A stretch of 53,913 nucleotides of DNA from Candidatus Sumerlaeia bacterium (GCA_026415575.1 JAOAGV010000021.1:1-53913); one strand, 5' to 3'. Positions 26,713 to 36,002 are shown, numbered from the stretch's first letter. Notes: generated by a model not told the origin, from the sequence alone. Numbers and translations are program-made.

Positions 26713-28251
26713 TTATCGCGTGCGGCGTTCGACAGTGGCAATGAATTCTTGCTGGTCGGCGATTTCGGGTTCCGGCGGATGGGCGATGATCTTGCCGTTT
26801 TCGTCGGCGAGAAAATCATCGGCAGACCCCATAATCTTGTCGGGGCCGGCAGTTCGAATGCGTCGCAGGACCGGTTCATATAGGATGGGGCCGCCAAAAC
26901 CGTCGGTAAAATCCGTTTTGCCGATGATGCGGCGCTTAATCAGGTCGTCGAGGGTTTTGATGTCGCGTCCCGTTCGCACCATGTATTCCTTCACGGCGGC
27001 AGACAAGTAGTCCAGTTTGACCAAAGTTTCCTGATAGCGATTGTAGTAAAGCTCTTCGGGGCTGAGGACTTTGCCGGCGCCGAGATGGGCCAAGAGTGCG
27101 CGGATTATGCCGCGCAAGCCACCGCCAGCGGTTTCGGCCCCGCGCGGGCTGAGCATATACGCCATGGCCCCCGCACCCACGATCAGAAGCAGCGACAGGA
27201 TTAGGATGCGGCGGCGGGTCATGCGCGCGTCATAGGCTTCGTAGAGAGAGCCTGCGCCGGAGATCATCTTGCCTTCTGCGGCATGGGGTTCGGCACCTGA
27301 TTCGGCAGATGCGGCGGCCTCGGCTGCTGCAGCCGCGGCGGCCTTGGCCGCTTCTGCCGCAGCCACTTCGCGGGCGTGCGCCTCTTCGGCGAGAATGCGC
27401 TCGCGATGCACCCGTGCCACACGGGCCTGACGTAGGTCCTGCAGTAGTAGATCGTAGTCCTGATAGCGGTCAGCCGGGTCTTTGGCCATGGCCTTCTGGA
27501 CAATTTCGCAAACGTCGGCGGGGATGGCGGGATTGATAAGATAGGGCGGAGGCAGCGGGCTGTTGACGTGCTGCATCATGACGGCGGCGGGGGTTTCGCC
27601 ATCGAACGGGGGCCGGCCGGTCAGCAAGTGGTAGAAGGTTGCACCGAGTGAGTAGATGTCGGACCGCCAGTCGGCTGTCCGGCCCAGAGCAACTTCCGGG
27701 GCCATGTATCGTGGCGTGCCCATGAGGCGTCCGGCCACACTTTTGTAGGCGTCCTCGCGAATGACTTTGGCCAGGCCGAAATCCACAACTTTGAGCGTCC
27801 AGTCCTGCGTAACCATCAGGTTGGCCGGCTTGATGTCGCGGTGGATAATGTTGCGGTGGAAGGCGGCATCGAGTCCTTGGGCGGCCTGCATGATCAGCTC
27901 AATCTGTTGGGAAAAGGGCAGTTCGATCTTGTCGTCAATAATTTCCTTGAGGCTGCGGCCGTCCACAAACTCCATAATGAAATAGGGCAGACCGTCCCAC
28001 GTAACACCGGTTTCGAGGATTTGCGCGATGTTGGGGTGATTGAGTTCGGTCAACGCGCGCGATTCCTGTTCAAAGCGGGCAAGGGCTTCGGGGTCTTTGA
28101 TAAATTCGGGCGAGAGCAACTTGATTGCCGCGACGCGATTGAGTTCCTCGTCAATGCCTTTGACCACTTCGCTGGTGGCACCGCGGGCCAGGACGCCCAC
28201 GATGCGATAAGGGCCGATACGGTCGCCGTCGGTTACGGCTGGGTCCGCCAT
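26713..28251 (-). CDS. Membrane Ser/Thr protein kinase with pseudopilin-like C-terminal domain
   Basis: 512 residues from ATG 28251; an upstream in-frame GTG would add a low-similarity 33 residues. The Hanks-type kinase spans about 13-275: catalytic Lys44, HRD 137-139, DFG 157-159, APE 184-186. An Ala/Glu-rich helical stretch follows (281-320), then one membrane segment (347-366). The extracytoplasmic 400-485 region resembles the C-terminal half of GspG-type major pseudopilins: VKEYMVRTGRDIKTLDDL and then RTAGPDKIMGSADDF, the usual AGPDG..GTADD calcium loop. This suggests sensing or secretion-linked signalling, by inference. It lies 127 bases after the CsgG-like/TPR gene on the same strand. 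Confidence 0.87.
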   Translation of the reverse strand: MADPAVTDGDRIGPYRIVGVLARGATSEVVKGIDEELNRVAAIKLLSPEFIKDPEALARFEQESRALTELNHPNIAQILETGVTWDGLPYFIMEFVDGRSLKEIIDDKIELPFSQQIELIMQAAQGLDAAFHRNIIHRDIKPANLMVTQDWTLKVVDFGLAKVIREDAYKSVAGRLMGTPRYMAPEVALGRTADWRSDIYSLGATFYHLLTGRPPFDGETPAAVMMQHVNSPLPPPYLINPAIPADVCEIVQKAMAKDPADRYQDYDLLLQDLRQARVARVHRERILAEEAHAREVAAAEAAKAAAAAAAEAAASAESGAEPHAAEGKMISGAGSLYEAYDARMTRRRILILSLLLIVGAGAMAYMLSPRGAETAGGGLRGIIRALLAHLGAGKVLSPEELYYNRYQETLVKLDYLSAAVKEYMVRTGRDIKTLDDLIKRRIIGKTDFTDGFGGPILYEPVLRRIRTAGPDKIMGSADDFLADENGKIIAHPPEPEIADQQEFIATVERRTR

Positions 28252-28377
28252 GCGTGTGATCAGAGCGGCTGGCCGCCCTGCCTCCGTTGAGGTGAGCGCC
28301 ACGGGGCAGCGTTGCGCGCGGGGCCAAGGGCCCGGCGAAACGGGATGCACACTCGTCTGGCGCTCAACGTAATATGG

Positions 28378-30033
28378 TCATTCGAGTCCTTTCAGACATT
28401 CGCGGGCACGTTTGACGTTTTCTTTTTGCGAGGGTTCGTTTTCTGCCATTTCAATGAATTTCTGAAATTCGGCGCGCGCCCGCGCCTTGTCCACATACAT
28501 ACAGACATGGGCCAAATTGAACTGGGCGTAGAAGTTGTTCGGTTTGATTTTCAGCGCTTCTTCCTGCGCCTCGATCGCCTTTTGATAGTCTTCGAGATAG
28601 AAGTAGGCGGAACCCATAACGGTCAGCGCATCGGCGTGCCGGGGGTCGCGTTTGAGAACTTCGGCACATTGGGCCACCGCGCTTTTCAAGTCCTTGTTGA
28701 AATAGTAGGCGCGCGCCAACTCGTAGCGATAGGAGATGTTTTCCGGGTCCAGTTCGACGACAGAGATCAGCAGTTTGAGGCCTTCAGGTTTGTCTTCGCC
28801 GATTTTTCGGGCCTGGCTGTAAAGCTCTTTGGCGCGCATGATGGGCGACCGTGGATCGCCTTTGGGTTCAGGTGTGGTCTTGGCGGTCTTGGCCGTTTCT
28901 TTTGAGTCCGGTGTCGGTGTTGGTTTAGGTGTTGGCGTCGGCGTCGGGGTCGGCGTTGGTGTCGGAGTCGGTGTTGGCGTTGGTGTTGGAACTGGCGTGG
29001 GCGTCGGTGTTGGCGTTGGAACTGGAGTAGGAGTCGGGGTTGGTGTTGGTTTGGGCGTTGGGATCGGAGTCGGCGTTGGTGTTGGCGTGGGAGTTGGCAT
29101 CGGTGTCGGGGTTGGTGCAGGGGTCGGAGTTGGCACTGGCGTCGGCATGGGCGTCGGCACGGGAGTGGGTGCCGGCGTTGGCATCGGGGTCGGCGTTGGC
29201 GTGGGTGTCGGCAAAAGAGGCTTCGGAATGCCAGCTGTTGCCTCTTTGGTTGGCTTGGGAACGGGTGTTGCCAGCGGCACGACATCCATTGGCAAAGCGG
29301 CTTTGGGCGTGGGAACCGGCGACACGGTCGGTTGAACCAAGGAGGTTGCAACTGGTGTGGCCACAGGCGAGGTCGTCGGGAATACCGGCGGGGTGGCCAT
29401 GGCAGTAACAAGCGCGGGCGTCGGGGTCGGCTCGGGCGGCGCCGGCTGCAAGGTCAGCAATACGTCAGCCACACGATCCAGGTTTGCCAGCATTTGGTCC
29501 AGCCCTTTTTCAAACACCCAAGTTCGGCTGATGATGGTTTTTCCCTCGCGCACGGAAAACACGGAAGCATCGAGCGCATAGACCCCGCCCGACCGGGCGA
29601 CATGCCCGAAGACGAGATAGTCCACTCCCAAGGCGCGGGCAATGCGTCCGTAACTGGTGGGCTGACCGCGCGTCATGCCGGGAAGCAGGCCCCATTGCTG
29701 GAGAGAAATTCGGGCTGCGCCCCGAAGCATCAGGGTAACTTTTTTGCGTTGATAGAGGCCATCCCAAAGCGCGCGACAGACAGCCTCGACCTCATTGACC
29801 GGCACTTCCTCGCTGGTAAAATCCAGCATCGCCACGAGAGGCTTGGGCGCGGCCGGACGCGGCGGAGCTACGGTCGGTATGGGTTTGGCTTCGATCGTGA
29901 TGGTGCGGGTTATGGGTTCAAACGAATCGGGCGGTGGGGGGCTTGCCGCTCCCGCCAGCACCCAGAACAATCCGCCATGGATAGCGCAACGAATTACCGC
30001 ACGGCTCAACGGCATCGTGTTGTGCAATTTCAT
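28378..30033 (-). CDS. Exported CsgG-like/TPR protein with long Pro-Thr linker
   Basis: 551 residues. An N-terminal hydrophobic export signal ends near the SPPPPD segment. Residues 60-190 resemble the CsgG/TolB-N-like fold of envelope lipoproteins ([31 protein letters not shown]). About 100 residues of nearly pure TP/PTP repeats follow. The last 165 residues contain three or four TPR units ([53 protein letters not shown]). A periplasmic scaffold crossing the cell-wall layer would fit. ATG 30033 has GAGGTG six bases upstream; GTG 30042 is an alternative. No known orthologue is recognised. Confidence 0.8.
   Translation of the reverse strand: MKLHNTMPLSRAVIRCAIHGGLFWVLAGAASPPPPDSFEPITRTITIEAKPIPTVAPPRPAAPKPLVAMLDFTSEEVPVNEVEAVCRALWDGLYQRKKVTLMLRGAARISLQQWGLLPGMTRGQPTSYGRIARALGVDYLVFGHVARSGGVYALDASVFSVREGKTIISRTWVFEKGLDQMLANLDRVADVLLTLQPAPPEPTPTPALVTAMATPPVFPTTSPVATPVATSLVQPTVSPVPTPKAALPMDVVPLATPVPKPTKEATAGIPKPLLPTPTPTPTPMPTPAPTPVPTPMPTPVPTPTPAPTPTPMPTPTPTPTPTPIPTPKPTPTPTPTPVPTPTPTPTPVPTPTPTPTPTPTPTPTPTPTPKPTPTPDSKETAKTAKTTPEPKGDPRSPIMRAKELYSQARKIGEDKPEGLKLLISVVELDPENISYRYELARAYYFNKDLKSAVAQCAEVLKRDPRHADALTVMGSAYFYLEDYQKAIEAQEEALKIKPNNFYAQFNLAHVCMYVDKARARAEFQKFIEMAENEPSQKENVKRARECLKGLE
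28911..29212 (-). repeat. Tandem hexanucleotide array encoding the Pro-Thr linker
   Basis: About 300 bases of six-base units of the form CCNACN on the coding strand, read as GGNGTN on the plus strand, encoding TPTPTP with occasional Ala, Val, Met, Lys or Ile. Third-base variation is high, so the array has diverged while the amino-acid pattern is kept. Length variation between strains is likely. Confidence 0.9.
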
Positions 30034-30262
30034 CTGCTTCACCTCAACCTTGCAAGAAGGACCCTAACGTGCGGACTCGCCTGTCTTTGCTCACAACGCC
30101 CTTCAATACCCTTCAAAACAGTGATAAGGCTAACCCGCTTGCATAACCAATGCAACCAAAAACACCTTTGCGTATCGGACGGAGCGCCACTGTTCGGTAT
30201 TGAGGCCGGACCGCCGCGTGAGAACGGGTTTCCAACCGCGCTCAACTTGGACTCGAATACCG

Positions 30263-30306
30263 TGGAAGGCAACCTTCCATGGAGGACCGGGTTCCACCGC
30301 GATGCC
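30263..30306 (+). repeat. R2 repeat, composite unit
   Basis: A perfect palindrome TGGAAGGCAACCTTCCA (30263-30279) directly precedes a hairpin unit GGAGGACCGGGTTCCACCGC plus GATGCC (30281-30306). A weaker relative (ACGGGTTTCCAACCG) sits at 30224-30238. The copy is in the 298-base gap between the CsgG-like/TPR gene start and the upstream oxidoreductase stop; nothing else is seen there. Confidence 0.65.
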
Positions 30307-30331
30307 GCTGCCTTTGCTGAAGTCTTTTGCT

Positions 30332-31636
30332 TCATCCGCCCAGCGACCACGGTGCGCGATACTCATAGCGAAGCATTTCGTTGGCTTCCTTGTGGTTGAG
30401 AATCACCTCGCGTTCGGCGTCCCATTCCAGTCGTGCGCGCACCGCCAGCGAGATATTGGCCAGCAAGGCCATGGTGGTTGCGCGGTGCCCGTCTTCGATG
30501 TCGCAATTGGGTTTCCGGCGGGTCTTGACGCATTCAAGGAAGTTGGCCACGTGGTCGGCGGTCGAGTCGCGCACGCCGGTCGAAAAACTCACGGGTTCCA
30601 TTCGGGGGGCGGGGTCTTGAAACTGCCCGCCTTTTTCGGGGACAATCTCGAAGCCTTCGCGCTGGGCGTAGGCGGTGCCGCGCGTGCCGCGAAACTCGAT
30701 GCCCGGCTGCGGAAGCACCGGATTGCCGTTGGCCTCGTAGTGGCCAAAGATAATCAGACGGCCCGAGGCCATCTCGAATACCGCTTCCATGGTGTCCGGA
30801 ATTGTGCGGTCGTCGTCCACGGCGAATTTTCCCCCCATGGCGCAGACCGACGCCGGCGCCTTCTCGCCCAGCACCCAGAGAATGGCATCGAGCCAGTGGA
30901 CGCCGTTGTTGGCAATTTGCGAGGAATACAGATGCCACCAGCGGAACTTGTAGGGCACGATGGTTTTTCGGTAGGGGCGCATGGCTCGCGGCCCCAGCCA
31001 CATATCCCAGTCGAGCGTGGGCGGCGGCGGACTGTCGGGCTCTTTGCCGATTCCATTCGGCCACATGTTACTGACGTGATACGCGCGGGCGACCGTGACC
31101 TTGCCAATGCCGTCTTGTTGCACCAGTGCGGCCAGTTTCTGGAAGGCTTCCGAGGAGCGCGACTGAAGCCCGACTTGGACAATTCGGTTGGTGCGCCGGA
31201 CGGCCTCGACCATCTTGCGGCCCTCGGCGATAACGATCGTCAGCGGTTTTTCGACATAGACGTCCTTGCCCGCCTCGCACGCCTGAATGACCATGACGGC
31301 GTGCCAGTGCTCGGGCGTGGCGATGACGACGGCGTCGAGGTCCTTGTTTTCGAGCATTTTGCGGAAGTCTTTGTAAATCACTACTCCGGAGCTGACCATC
31401 TTTTTGGCTTGGTCCAGTTGCGTCTCGTCCACATCGCAAAGGGCAACAATCTCGGCGTCGTTCTGCTGGAGAAATGCGCTCATGAGCTGGCGTCCGCGGT
31501 TGCCGGTGCCGATAATGCCGAGGCGAACGGGGTCGCCGGCCGGCTTCTTGGGCGCTGCCGGAACGCGCGAGGCCGCCAAGCCCAGCGCTGCTGCTCCGGC
31601 TTGCGTGAAATGCCTTCGGGTCATTTTGCAGGACAT
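30332..31636 (-). CDS. Tat-exported Gfo/Idh/MocA-family oxidoreductase
   Basis: 434 residues. A twin-arginine signal (MTRRHFTQAGAAALGLA) implies export in folded form. The NAD(P) Rossmann motif GIIGTGNRGRQL is at 40-51 and the catalytic lysine is in VEKPL (Lys130). The C-terminal dimerisation/substrate domain includes WWHLYSSQIANNGVHWLD. Such proteins act on sugars or sugar-like compounds with bound NAD(P). The start ATG 31636 has AAGGAGG seven bases upstream. It lies next to a GH2 glycosidase on the same strand and a paralogue is encoded at 47091-48509, suggesting extracytoplasmic glycan metabolism. Confidence 0.92.
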   Translation of the reverse strand: MSCKMTRRHFTQAGAAALGLAASRVPAAPKKPAGDPVRLGIIGTGNRGRQLMSAFLQQNDAEIVALCDVDETQLDQAKKMVSSGVVIYKDFRKMLENKDLDAVVIATPEHWHAVMVIQACEAGKDVYVEKPLTIVIAEGRKMVEAVRRTNRIVQVGLQSRSSEAFQKLAALVQQDGIGKVTVARAYHVSNMWPNGIGKEPDSPPPPTLDWDMWLGPRAMRPYRKTIVPYKFRWWHLYSSQIANNGVHWLDAILWVLGEKAPASVCAMGGKFAVDDDRTIPDTMEAVFEMASGRLIIFGHYEANGNPVLPQPGIEFRGTRGTAYAQREGFEIVPEKGGQFQDPAPRMEPVSFSTGVRDSTADHVANFLECVKTRRKPNCDIEDGHRATTMALLANISLAVRARLEWDAEREVILNHKEANEMLRYEYRAPWSLGG

Positions 31637-31882
31637 GGTTGGTCCTCCTTAGAGTTGTTCCTGATGCAGAGTTTCGTATCGTTCTTGCAACCGGCCATAC
31701 GCGTATTGTGTGAAGGGGGCCAAAGGGTGGTTTCGATAGTTAGTACAAGAATCTGCGAAATGGGTTTAACCGCGCGCATTTCTTCTGTCAATTCTTCCTG
31801 CACGCCTCAATTGAGAGGCCGTGGAATGAATGGGCTTGTTTTTGCCATGCGAAGGTTTGGGAGGCAATCATCCATTGGAACG

Positions 31883-31937
31883 ACGCCTTCCACGGTGTCC
31901 GAAACGAAATCCGGTCGGGGTGGAACCCGACCCTCCA
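31883..31937 (-). repeat. R2 repeat, composite unit (minus orientation)
   Basis: On the minus strand: TGGAGGGTCGGGTTCCACCC with GACCG, then an A/T-richer spacer and ACACCGTGGAAGGCG. The order of sub-elements matches the composite units at 19240 and 30263. It lies just after the GH2 gene stop (minus strand), in the 319-base gap 31637-31955, which otherwise holds nothing recognised. Confidence 0.7.
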
Positions 31938-31955
31938 CGGCGTGCGAATCCATTT

Positions 31956-34118
31956 TTATTTGGCGATCTTGAAATCTCGCAGGCTGCGAACCGTTTTCCC
32001 CTTGGGGTCGCGGAGTTCGGCGACCATCACATAATCGCCGGGCAAGTCGGGAAAGGCGATTTTCAAGGTGAGGATCTGACGACCGAGCGCGGCCACGGTG
32101 CACGGCTTCGATTGCATGGAAATGCGCTTGTCGCTGCGCAGAATCCACACTATTACATCGCCCGACCAGTCTTGATACAGGTCGTTGATGACATAAACCT
32201 TCACGTCTTGCTGCGCACCGGGGGCGACTTCCTCGGCCCAGAAATCCAGCATGAGGCCGACCGGATTGAATGCGTCGCGGACGTATTTCTCGAAGTTCGG
32301 CTCGAACTTCAGCCGCCGCAAATCAATCCAATGGTCGCTCGTGGCGCCGCCTTCAGGACGCGGTTTGTCGCCGGGACGCGAATAGCCGAGCCCGCAGAAA
32401 TGCAGCACGCCGGCGCACTCGCGGTGGGCGCGCCAAAACTCGGTTTTTGCCGCGAGGTATCGCGCATAGAGAACGCGCCGCTGCTCGACGGTCGAGTTGG
32501 GGCCCAGCAGCGTCTGATACACATTGGTGGTCAGGCAAGTTGGGTTGCCGTCGCGCGTCAGCCACAGCCAGCCGTATTCGTTGATGATGATTGGCGGGCT
32601 GGTGGCTCTTTGCGCCGCCTGCAATCGCGGCACGGGCGAGACCGACGGCATGTCTTTGAGTTTCCAGACCCCCTTGCCCTGCCACATGCGGCTGCACAAG
32701 TAGGGGTGGGCCTCGACGCAGTCGGTCGGGCTTTGCGGCGCGGCCCAGCCGTTGTCCCACGGGCGATTGCTGAGATCAAGCGCGCGCACCGCCCGAATTG
32801 CCTTGCCCGTCTCTTCGGTATGGCTTTCGTTTTGGGCGTCCCAGATTACGACGCATGGGTGATTCCAACGCTCGCGCATCCACTCGGTGTATTCCGGGAT
32901 GATCTTTTCTGCGACGGGGTTTTCGGGGGCTTTGCCCAGAAGCCAGATGGGAAACTCATCCTGAATCAGGATGCCGGTTTCGTCGGCGATGTCATACCAG
33001 AACTCGGGCGGGAATCCGATGCAGTAGCGCAGGGAGTTCCAGTGCATGGTTTTGAATTTGCGGTGCAGCCGCTCGACCCAGTCCTTGTTCCATGGGAGCG
33101 TACCGCGTTCGGCGTCCTCGAAAAACCGATAGCAGGTAACGTTGCTTCCGCGCAGATAATAGGGTTTGCCGTTGAGAATGGCGCGGCGGGTTTCAGGATC
33201 GAACCGGAACGACCTCATGCCGAACCGCACGCGCGCCGCATCGCCGGGCGTTTTGATGGTCAACTCGTAAAGGAACGGGTCTTCCGGCGACCAAAGGCGG
33301 CAGTTTTGAACGGGAATTTTCATGTCGAGTTTGGTTTCTCCTTCAGGGCCAATTGCGGCCGCTGACTTGACCTCGCCGGCCCTTTTCCCGCTTCGGACCT
33401 CGCGCACCGCCGCCTCGACAACCGCTTCGCCCGTGCTGCCGGCGCCAACGATTTCGGCAACCACGCGTGCCGTGCCCGTTTCAATGTCGGGCGCGATCTG
33501 CACGTTGCGGATATAGGGCGTGCCGGTCAAAATCAATTCAACCGAATCGTATATGCCGGGGATGTACAAATACTTTTCAAAATCCCAGCCAGTGGGCATG
33601 TCCTGCGGGAGCGAGGTGCGATGGGCGCCGACACGGATGATCAGCTCGTTTTCTGCACCGCCGCCCTTGAGATGCGGCTTGACGTCGAAATAGGCGGGCG
33701 TGAAGCACGGCAGATGTTCGCCGACCAGTTGGCCGTTGACCCAGACCTTCGTGCCGTAGCGGGCCTTGTGGATTTTCAGGATCGCGACGGCCGGAATCTC
33801 GCCCTTTACTTTAAACGTGCGGCGATACCAGAAAGCTTGGCGAAGCGTACTGGTCGTGCCGACCTCGGCAAAGGCGGGCTTGGCCAAGTCCACTAATCCC
33901 GGCACAACCACCTTGTGCGTGAACTCCTTCGGCACGGCATCCATGGCGCCCTGCTCGATCTGCCACGTGCCGTCGAGCGAAATGATCTGCCGCGGTTTTT
34001 CGGCCCGCAGCGAAGCGGAAACTGGAACGCCAATGAGCAGTGTCGCACCCAGCAAAAGAAAACAGGCCACCTTGGGTATCGAGGCGAATGTTGCCCGGAC
34101 GATTGTCAAGTCAGTCAT
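31956..34118 (-). CDS. Glycoside hydrolase family 2 enzyme, secreted
   Basis: 720 residues with an N-terminal signal peptide (IPKVACFLLLGATLLIG). The GH2 jelly-roll sugar-binding domain covers about 45-200 (LDGTWQIE, WYRRTFKV, GTKVWVNGQLVGEH), an immunoglobulin-like domain about 200-305, and the TIM barrel from 306. The acid/base is Glu431 in VVIWDAQNES and the nucleophile is probably Glu514 in IIINEYGWLWL. The family includes beta-galactosidases, beta-glucuronidases and beta-mannosidases; the exact sugar cannot be read. Start ATG 34118 is chosen at the signal peptide although the ribosome site is weak. Downstream of a DNA methyltransferase, upstream of an oxidoreductase. Confidence 0.9.
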   Translation of the reverse strand: MTDLTIVRATFASIPKVACFLLLGATLLIGVPVSASLRAEKPRQIISLDGTWQIEQGAMDAVPKEFTHKVVVPGLVDLAKPAFAEVGTTSTLRQAFWYRRTFKVKGEIPAVAILKIHKARYGTKVWVNGQLVGEHLPCFTPAYFDVKPHLKGGGAENELIIRVGAHRTSLPQDMPTGWDFEKYLYIPGIYDSVELILTGTPYIRNVQIAPDIETGTARVVAEIVGAGSTGEAVVEAAVREVRSGKRAGEVKSAAAIGPEGETKLDMKIPVQNCRLWSPEDPFLYELTIKTPGDAARVRFGMRSFRFDPETRRAILNGKPYYLRGSNVTCYRFFEDAERGTLPWNKDWVERLHRKFKTMHWNSLRYCIGFPPEFWYDIADETGILIQDEFPIWLLGKAPENPVAEKIIPEYTEWMRERWNHPCVVIWDAQNESHTEETGKAIRAVRALDLSNRPWDNGWAAPQSPTDCVEAHPYLCSRMWQGKGVWKLKDMPSVSPVPRLQAAQRATSPPIIINEYGWLWLTRDGNPTCLTTNVYQTLLGPNSTVEQRRVLYARYLAAKTEFWRAHRECAGVLHFCGLGYSRPGDKPRPEGGATSDHWIDLRRLKFEPNFEKYVRDAFNPVGLMLDFWAEEVAPGAQQDVKVYVINDLYQDWSGDVIVWILRSDKRISMQSKPCTVAALGRQILTLKIAFPDLPGDYVMVAELRDPKGKTVRSLRDFKIAK

Positions 34119-34218
34119 GGTTTTTCTCGCTTTCTGTAGCTGGAATGGTGAAAGGATGTTACCGATCCCCTTGCACAACTCTGCCTTTGTACCCAATCAC
34201 TCCTCTTGTGCGCACTCC

Positions 34219-35139
34219 TTAAGAGAGTAATTTACATTCCTTTGTGCGCTTTTGGTAAGGTGCCGGGTCGAACCCAACCCACTCGATGCCGTCAACGCCA
34301 TCGAAACGCTTGGCCATGACTTCCAGTGCTTCCAAGTTGTTGTCAATGAGAATGAAACGCCTGCCGAGTTCAAGGGCTGCCGCACCGGTAGTGCCGCTGC
34401 CCGCGAAGAAGTCGAGAACAAGGGCGTCTGGACGCGATGATGCCTGAACAATGCGGCGGAGAATGCCCAAGGGCTTTTGGGTCGGATAGCCGGTTTTTTC
34501 CCCGCTGTTGGTGGGAACGATTGTGTGCCACCAAGTGTCGGTCGGCGTCTTGCCGCGAGCAGCCTTCTCCGGTCCCACAAGATTGGGTGCCATGTACGGA
34601 ATACGCTCGATAGCCTCGATGTTAAAGACATACTCGGAGGGGTTTTTTACATAAAGAAGGATATTATCGTGTTTTGGAGGCCATCTATTCTTGGCCCGGC
34701 CTCCATAATCATAGGCCCAAATAATCTCATTTAGAAAACATTCACGCCCGAAAATACTGTCCAGAAGCAGTTTGCAATAGTGGACTTCGCGATAGTCCAC
34801 ATGGAAGTAAAAGGAGCCATGCGAAGCAAGAACCCGGTGGGCCTCGACAAGCCGCGGCTCCAAGAAGGCCAAATAGTCGTCGAAAAGATCGCTGAACCGC
34901 TTGGTTCCTACGACAACGCTTTCATAGCGATTGCCTTGAAAACCCACGCGATCACCATCGGCACAGCGAAGGGTTTTTATCCGAGTCCTCTGCTGAACCT
35001 TTCCGGTATTAAACGGCGGGTCAATGTATATCAAATCCACGGACTCCGAAGGCAACTCCCGCAAGATATGCAGGTTATCAGCAAAAAAGATTTTTCCGAT
35101 CACGTTCGATTTCACAAAAAACGTTTTTATTGACGCCAA
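34219..35139 (-). CDS. Beta-class DNA methyltransferase (adenine or cytosine N4)
   Basis: 306 residues. Motif IV DPPFNTG (Asp40) comes before motif I DFFAGSGTTG (245-252), the order of beta-class amino-methyltransferases. The region between them holds the target-recognition part. Related to Mod/M.HinfI-like enzymes. No restriction endonuclease is adjacent, so it appears solitary. The start is uncertain: TTG 35139 is the only upstream start, with GTG codons at positions 9 and 13 as alternatives. The 5' part and its upstream DNA are visibly more A/T-rich than the neighbours, and it abuts the 3' end of a tRNA gene, which together suggest acquisition by transfer. Confidence 0.88.
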   Translation of the reverse strand: MASIKTFFVKSNVIGKIFFADNLHILRELPSESVDLIYIDPPFNTGKVQQRTRIKTLRCADGDRVGFQGNRYESVVVGTKRFSDLFDDYLAFLEPRLVEAHRVLASHGSFYFHVDYREVHYCKLLLDSIFGRECFLNEIIWAYDYGGRAKNRWPPKHDNILLYVKNPSEYVFNIEAIERIPYMAPNLVGPEKAARGKTPTDTWWHTIVPTNSGEKTGYPTQKPLGILRRIVQASSRPDALVLDFFAGSGTTGAAALELGRRFILIDNNLEALEVMAKRFDGVDGIEWVGFDPAPYQKRTKECKLLS

Positions 35140-35211
35140 AAACGATCCAACATGGGTGCTAAAAGCCGAAAATGCTTCGAAGAAACGACGCTATAGATAT
35201 AGAAAAATAAA

Positions 35212-35288
35212 TGGTGGCGATGCTCGGAATTGAACCGAGGACCTGCGGGTTATGAATCCGCCGCTCTGACCAACTGAGCTACATCGCC
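35212..35288 (-). tRNA. tRNA with CAU anticodon (elongator Met or Ile2)
   Basis: A 77-base cloverleaf with an encoded CCA end. Acceptor GGCGATG pairs with CATCGCC; the anticodon loop is TTCATAA and the T arm is CTCGG-TTCAATT-CCGAG. The first base pair is G1-C72, so it is not an initiator. The A31/C39 pair in the anticodon stem is a mismatch. Whether C34 is lysidine-modified (Ile2) cannot be told by eye. Confidence 0.93.
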
Positions 35289-35377
35289 ACGGGACAAGGC
35301 AGACGGCGGCCTGCTCCGGAAGGCCGATATGAAAACGGTCGGCCGGCCAAACAACAGCCTTCCGACCGGTCGGGGTC

Positions 35378-35452
35378 TGGTTGCGGGGGCCGGATTCGAA
35401 CCGACGACCTCTGGGTTATGAGCCCAACGAGCTACCACTGCTCCACCCCGCG
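35378..35452 (-). tRNA. Initiator tRNA-fMet (CAU)
   Basis: A 75-base cloverleaf with encoded CCA. It shows the initiator hallmarks: an unpaired C1-A72, and GGG/CCC pairs next to the CTCATAA anticodon loop. It lies 89 bases upstream of the other CAU tRNA on the same strand, and 37 bases after the FtsB-like gene. Confidence 0.95.
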
Positions 35453-35489
35453 ATAACGAACAGAGGCTGTCAAAACGGGCCGGCCGCTG

Positions 35490-35855
35490 TCAATGGTTAT
35501 TTTGCTGAATCAACGGGGCGGCAGTTGGGCTCGACGGACGGTCAACGCGCCGAAGGAATATGAGGTTTTCGCCCGGACGGACCGCCTTGTCGGACTCCCG
35601 AACCGCTTTTTCGATTTCAAAGGGGCTGAACTCGAGCTGGCGTTTTTCCCATTCCAATTGTGCCACGATTGCTTTTTGTTTTTCCACCGTCCGGCGAATA
35701 TCCTTGCATTGCGCGTACGCGTAAAAATAGCGGTTGAGATTCCACCAATTGGCGGCTGCAAGCCCCGCGACACTGGAAAGCACCACCGCCAAACCCAATA
35801 AAATTCGAAACCGCCGCGTGTAGTCTGCAACTCGAATGGGGCGAGGAGAGGGCAT
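35490..35855 (-). CDS. FtsB/DivIC-like septum-associated protein
   Basis: 121 residues: a short basic cytoplasmic N-terminus (YTRRFR), one membrane segment (ILLGLAVVLSSVAGLAAANWW), then a coiled coil (CKDIRRTVEKQKAIVAQLEW) and the FEIEKAVRESDKAVRPGENLIFLRR block. This layout matches FtsB/DivIC, small bitopic division proteins that bridge FtsL and FtsQ. ATG 35855 is chosen because GGAGG lies eight bases upstream; an upstream GTG would add seven residues. No other division genes are adjacent, so the name is withheld. Confidence 0.75.
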   Translation of the reverse strand: MPSPRPIRVADYTRRFRILLGLAVVLSSVAGLAAANWWNLNRYFYAYAQCKDIRRTVEKQKAIVAQLEWEKRQLEFSPFEIEKAVRESDKAVRPGENLIFLRRVDRPSSPTAAPLIQQNNH

Positions 35856-36002
35856 TTCTTCGGCCTCCGCTGTCACGTTTGCTGGACCGCACCCGCCGCG
35901 TCCATGATGCGGTCTCGGCCTGCCAGAACACTCGATTCATTGCAGGAACGGCCTGCCAGTGCAAGCTTTTTCTTTGTTGCCGCAGGAATCCTGAGACTGG
36001 GG

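Noticed and set aside
28908-29215. CRISPR-like periodicity
   Set aside because: The period is six bases with codon-phase variation inside a gene; there are no spacer-length units and no cas genes in the window.
28829-29335. Plus-strand Gly-Val repeat protein
   Set aside because: Reverse complement of the Pro-Thr array. The minus-strand frame has a signal peptide, a domain and TPRs, so that one is real.
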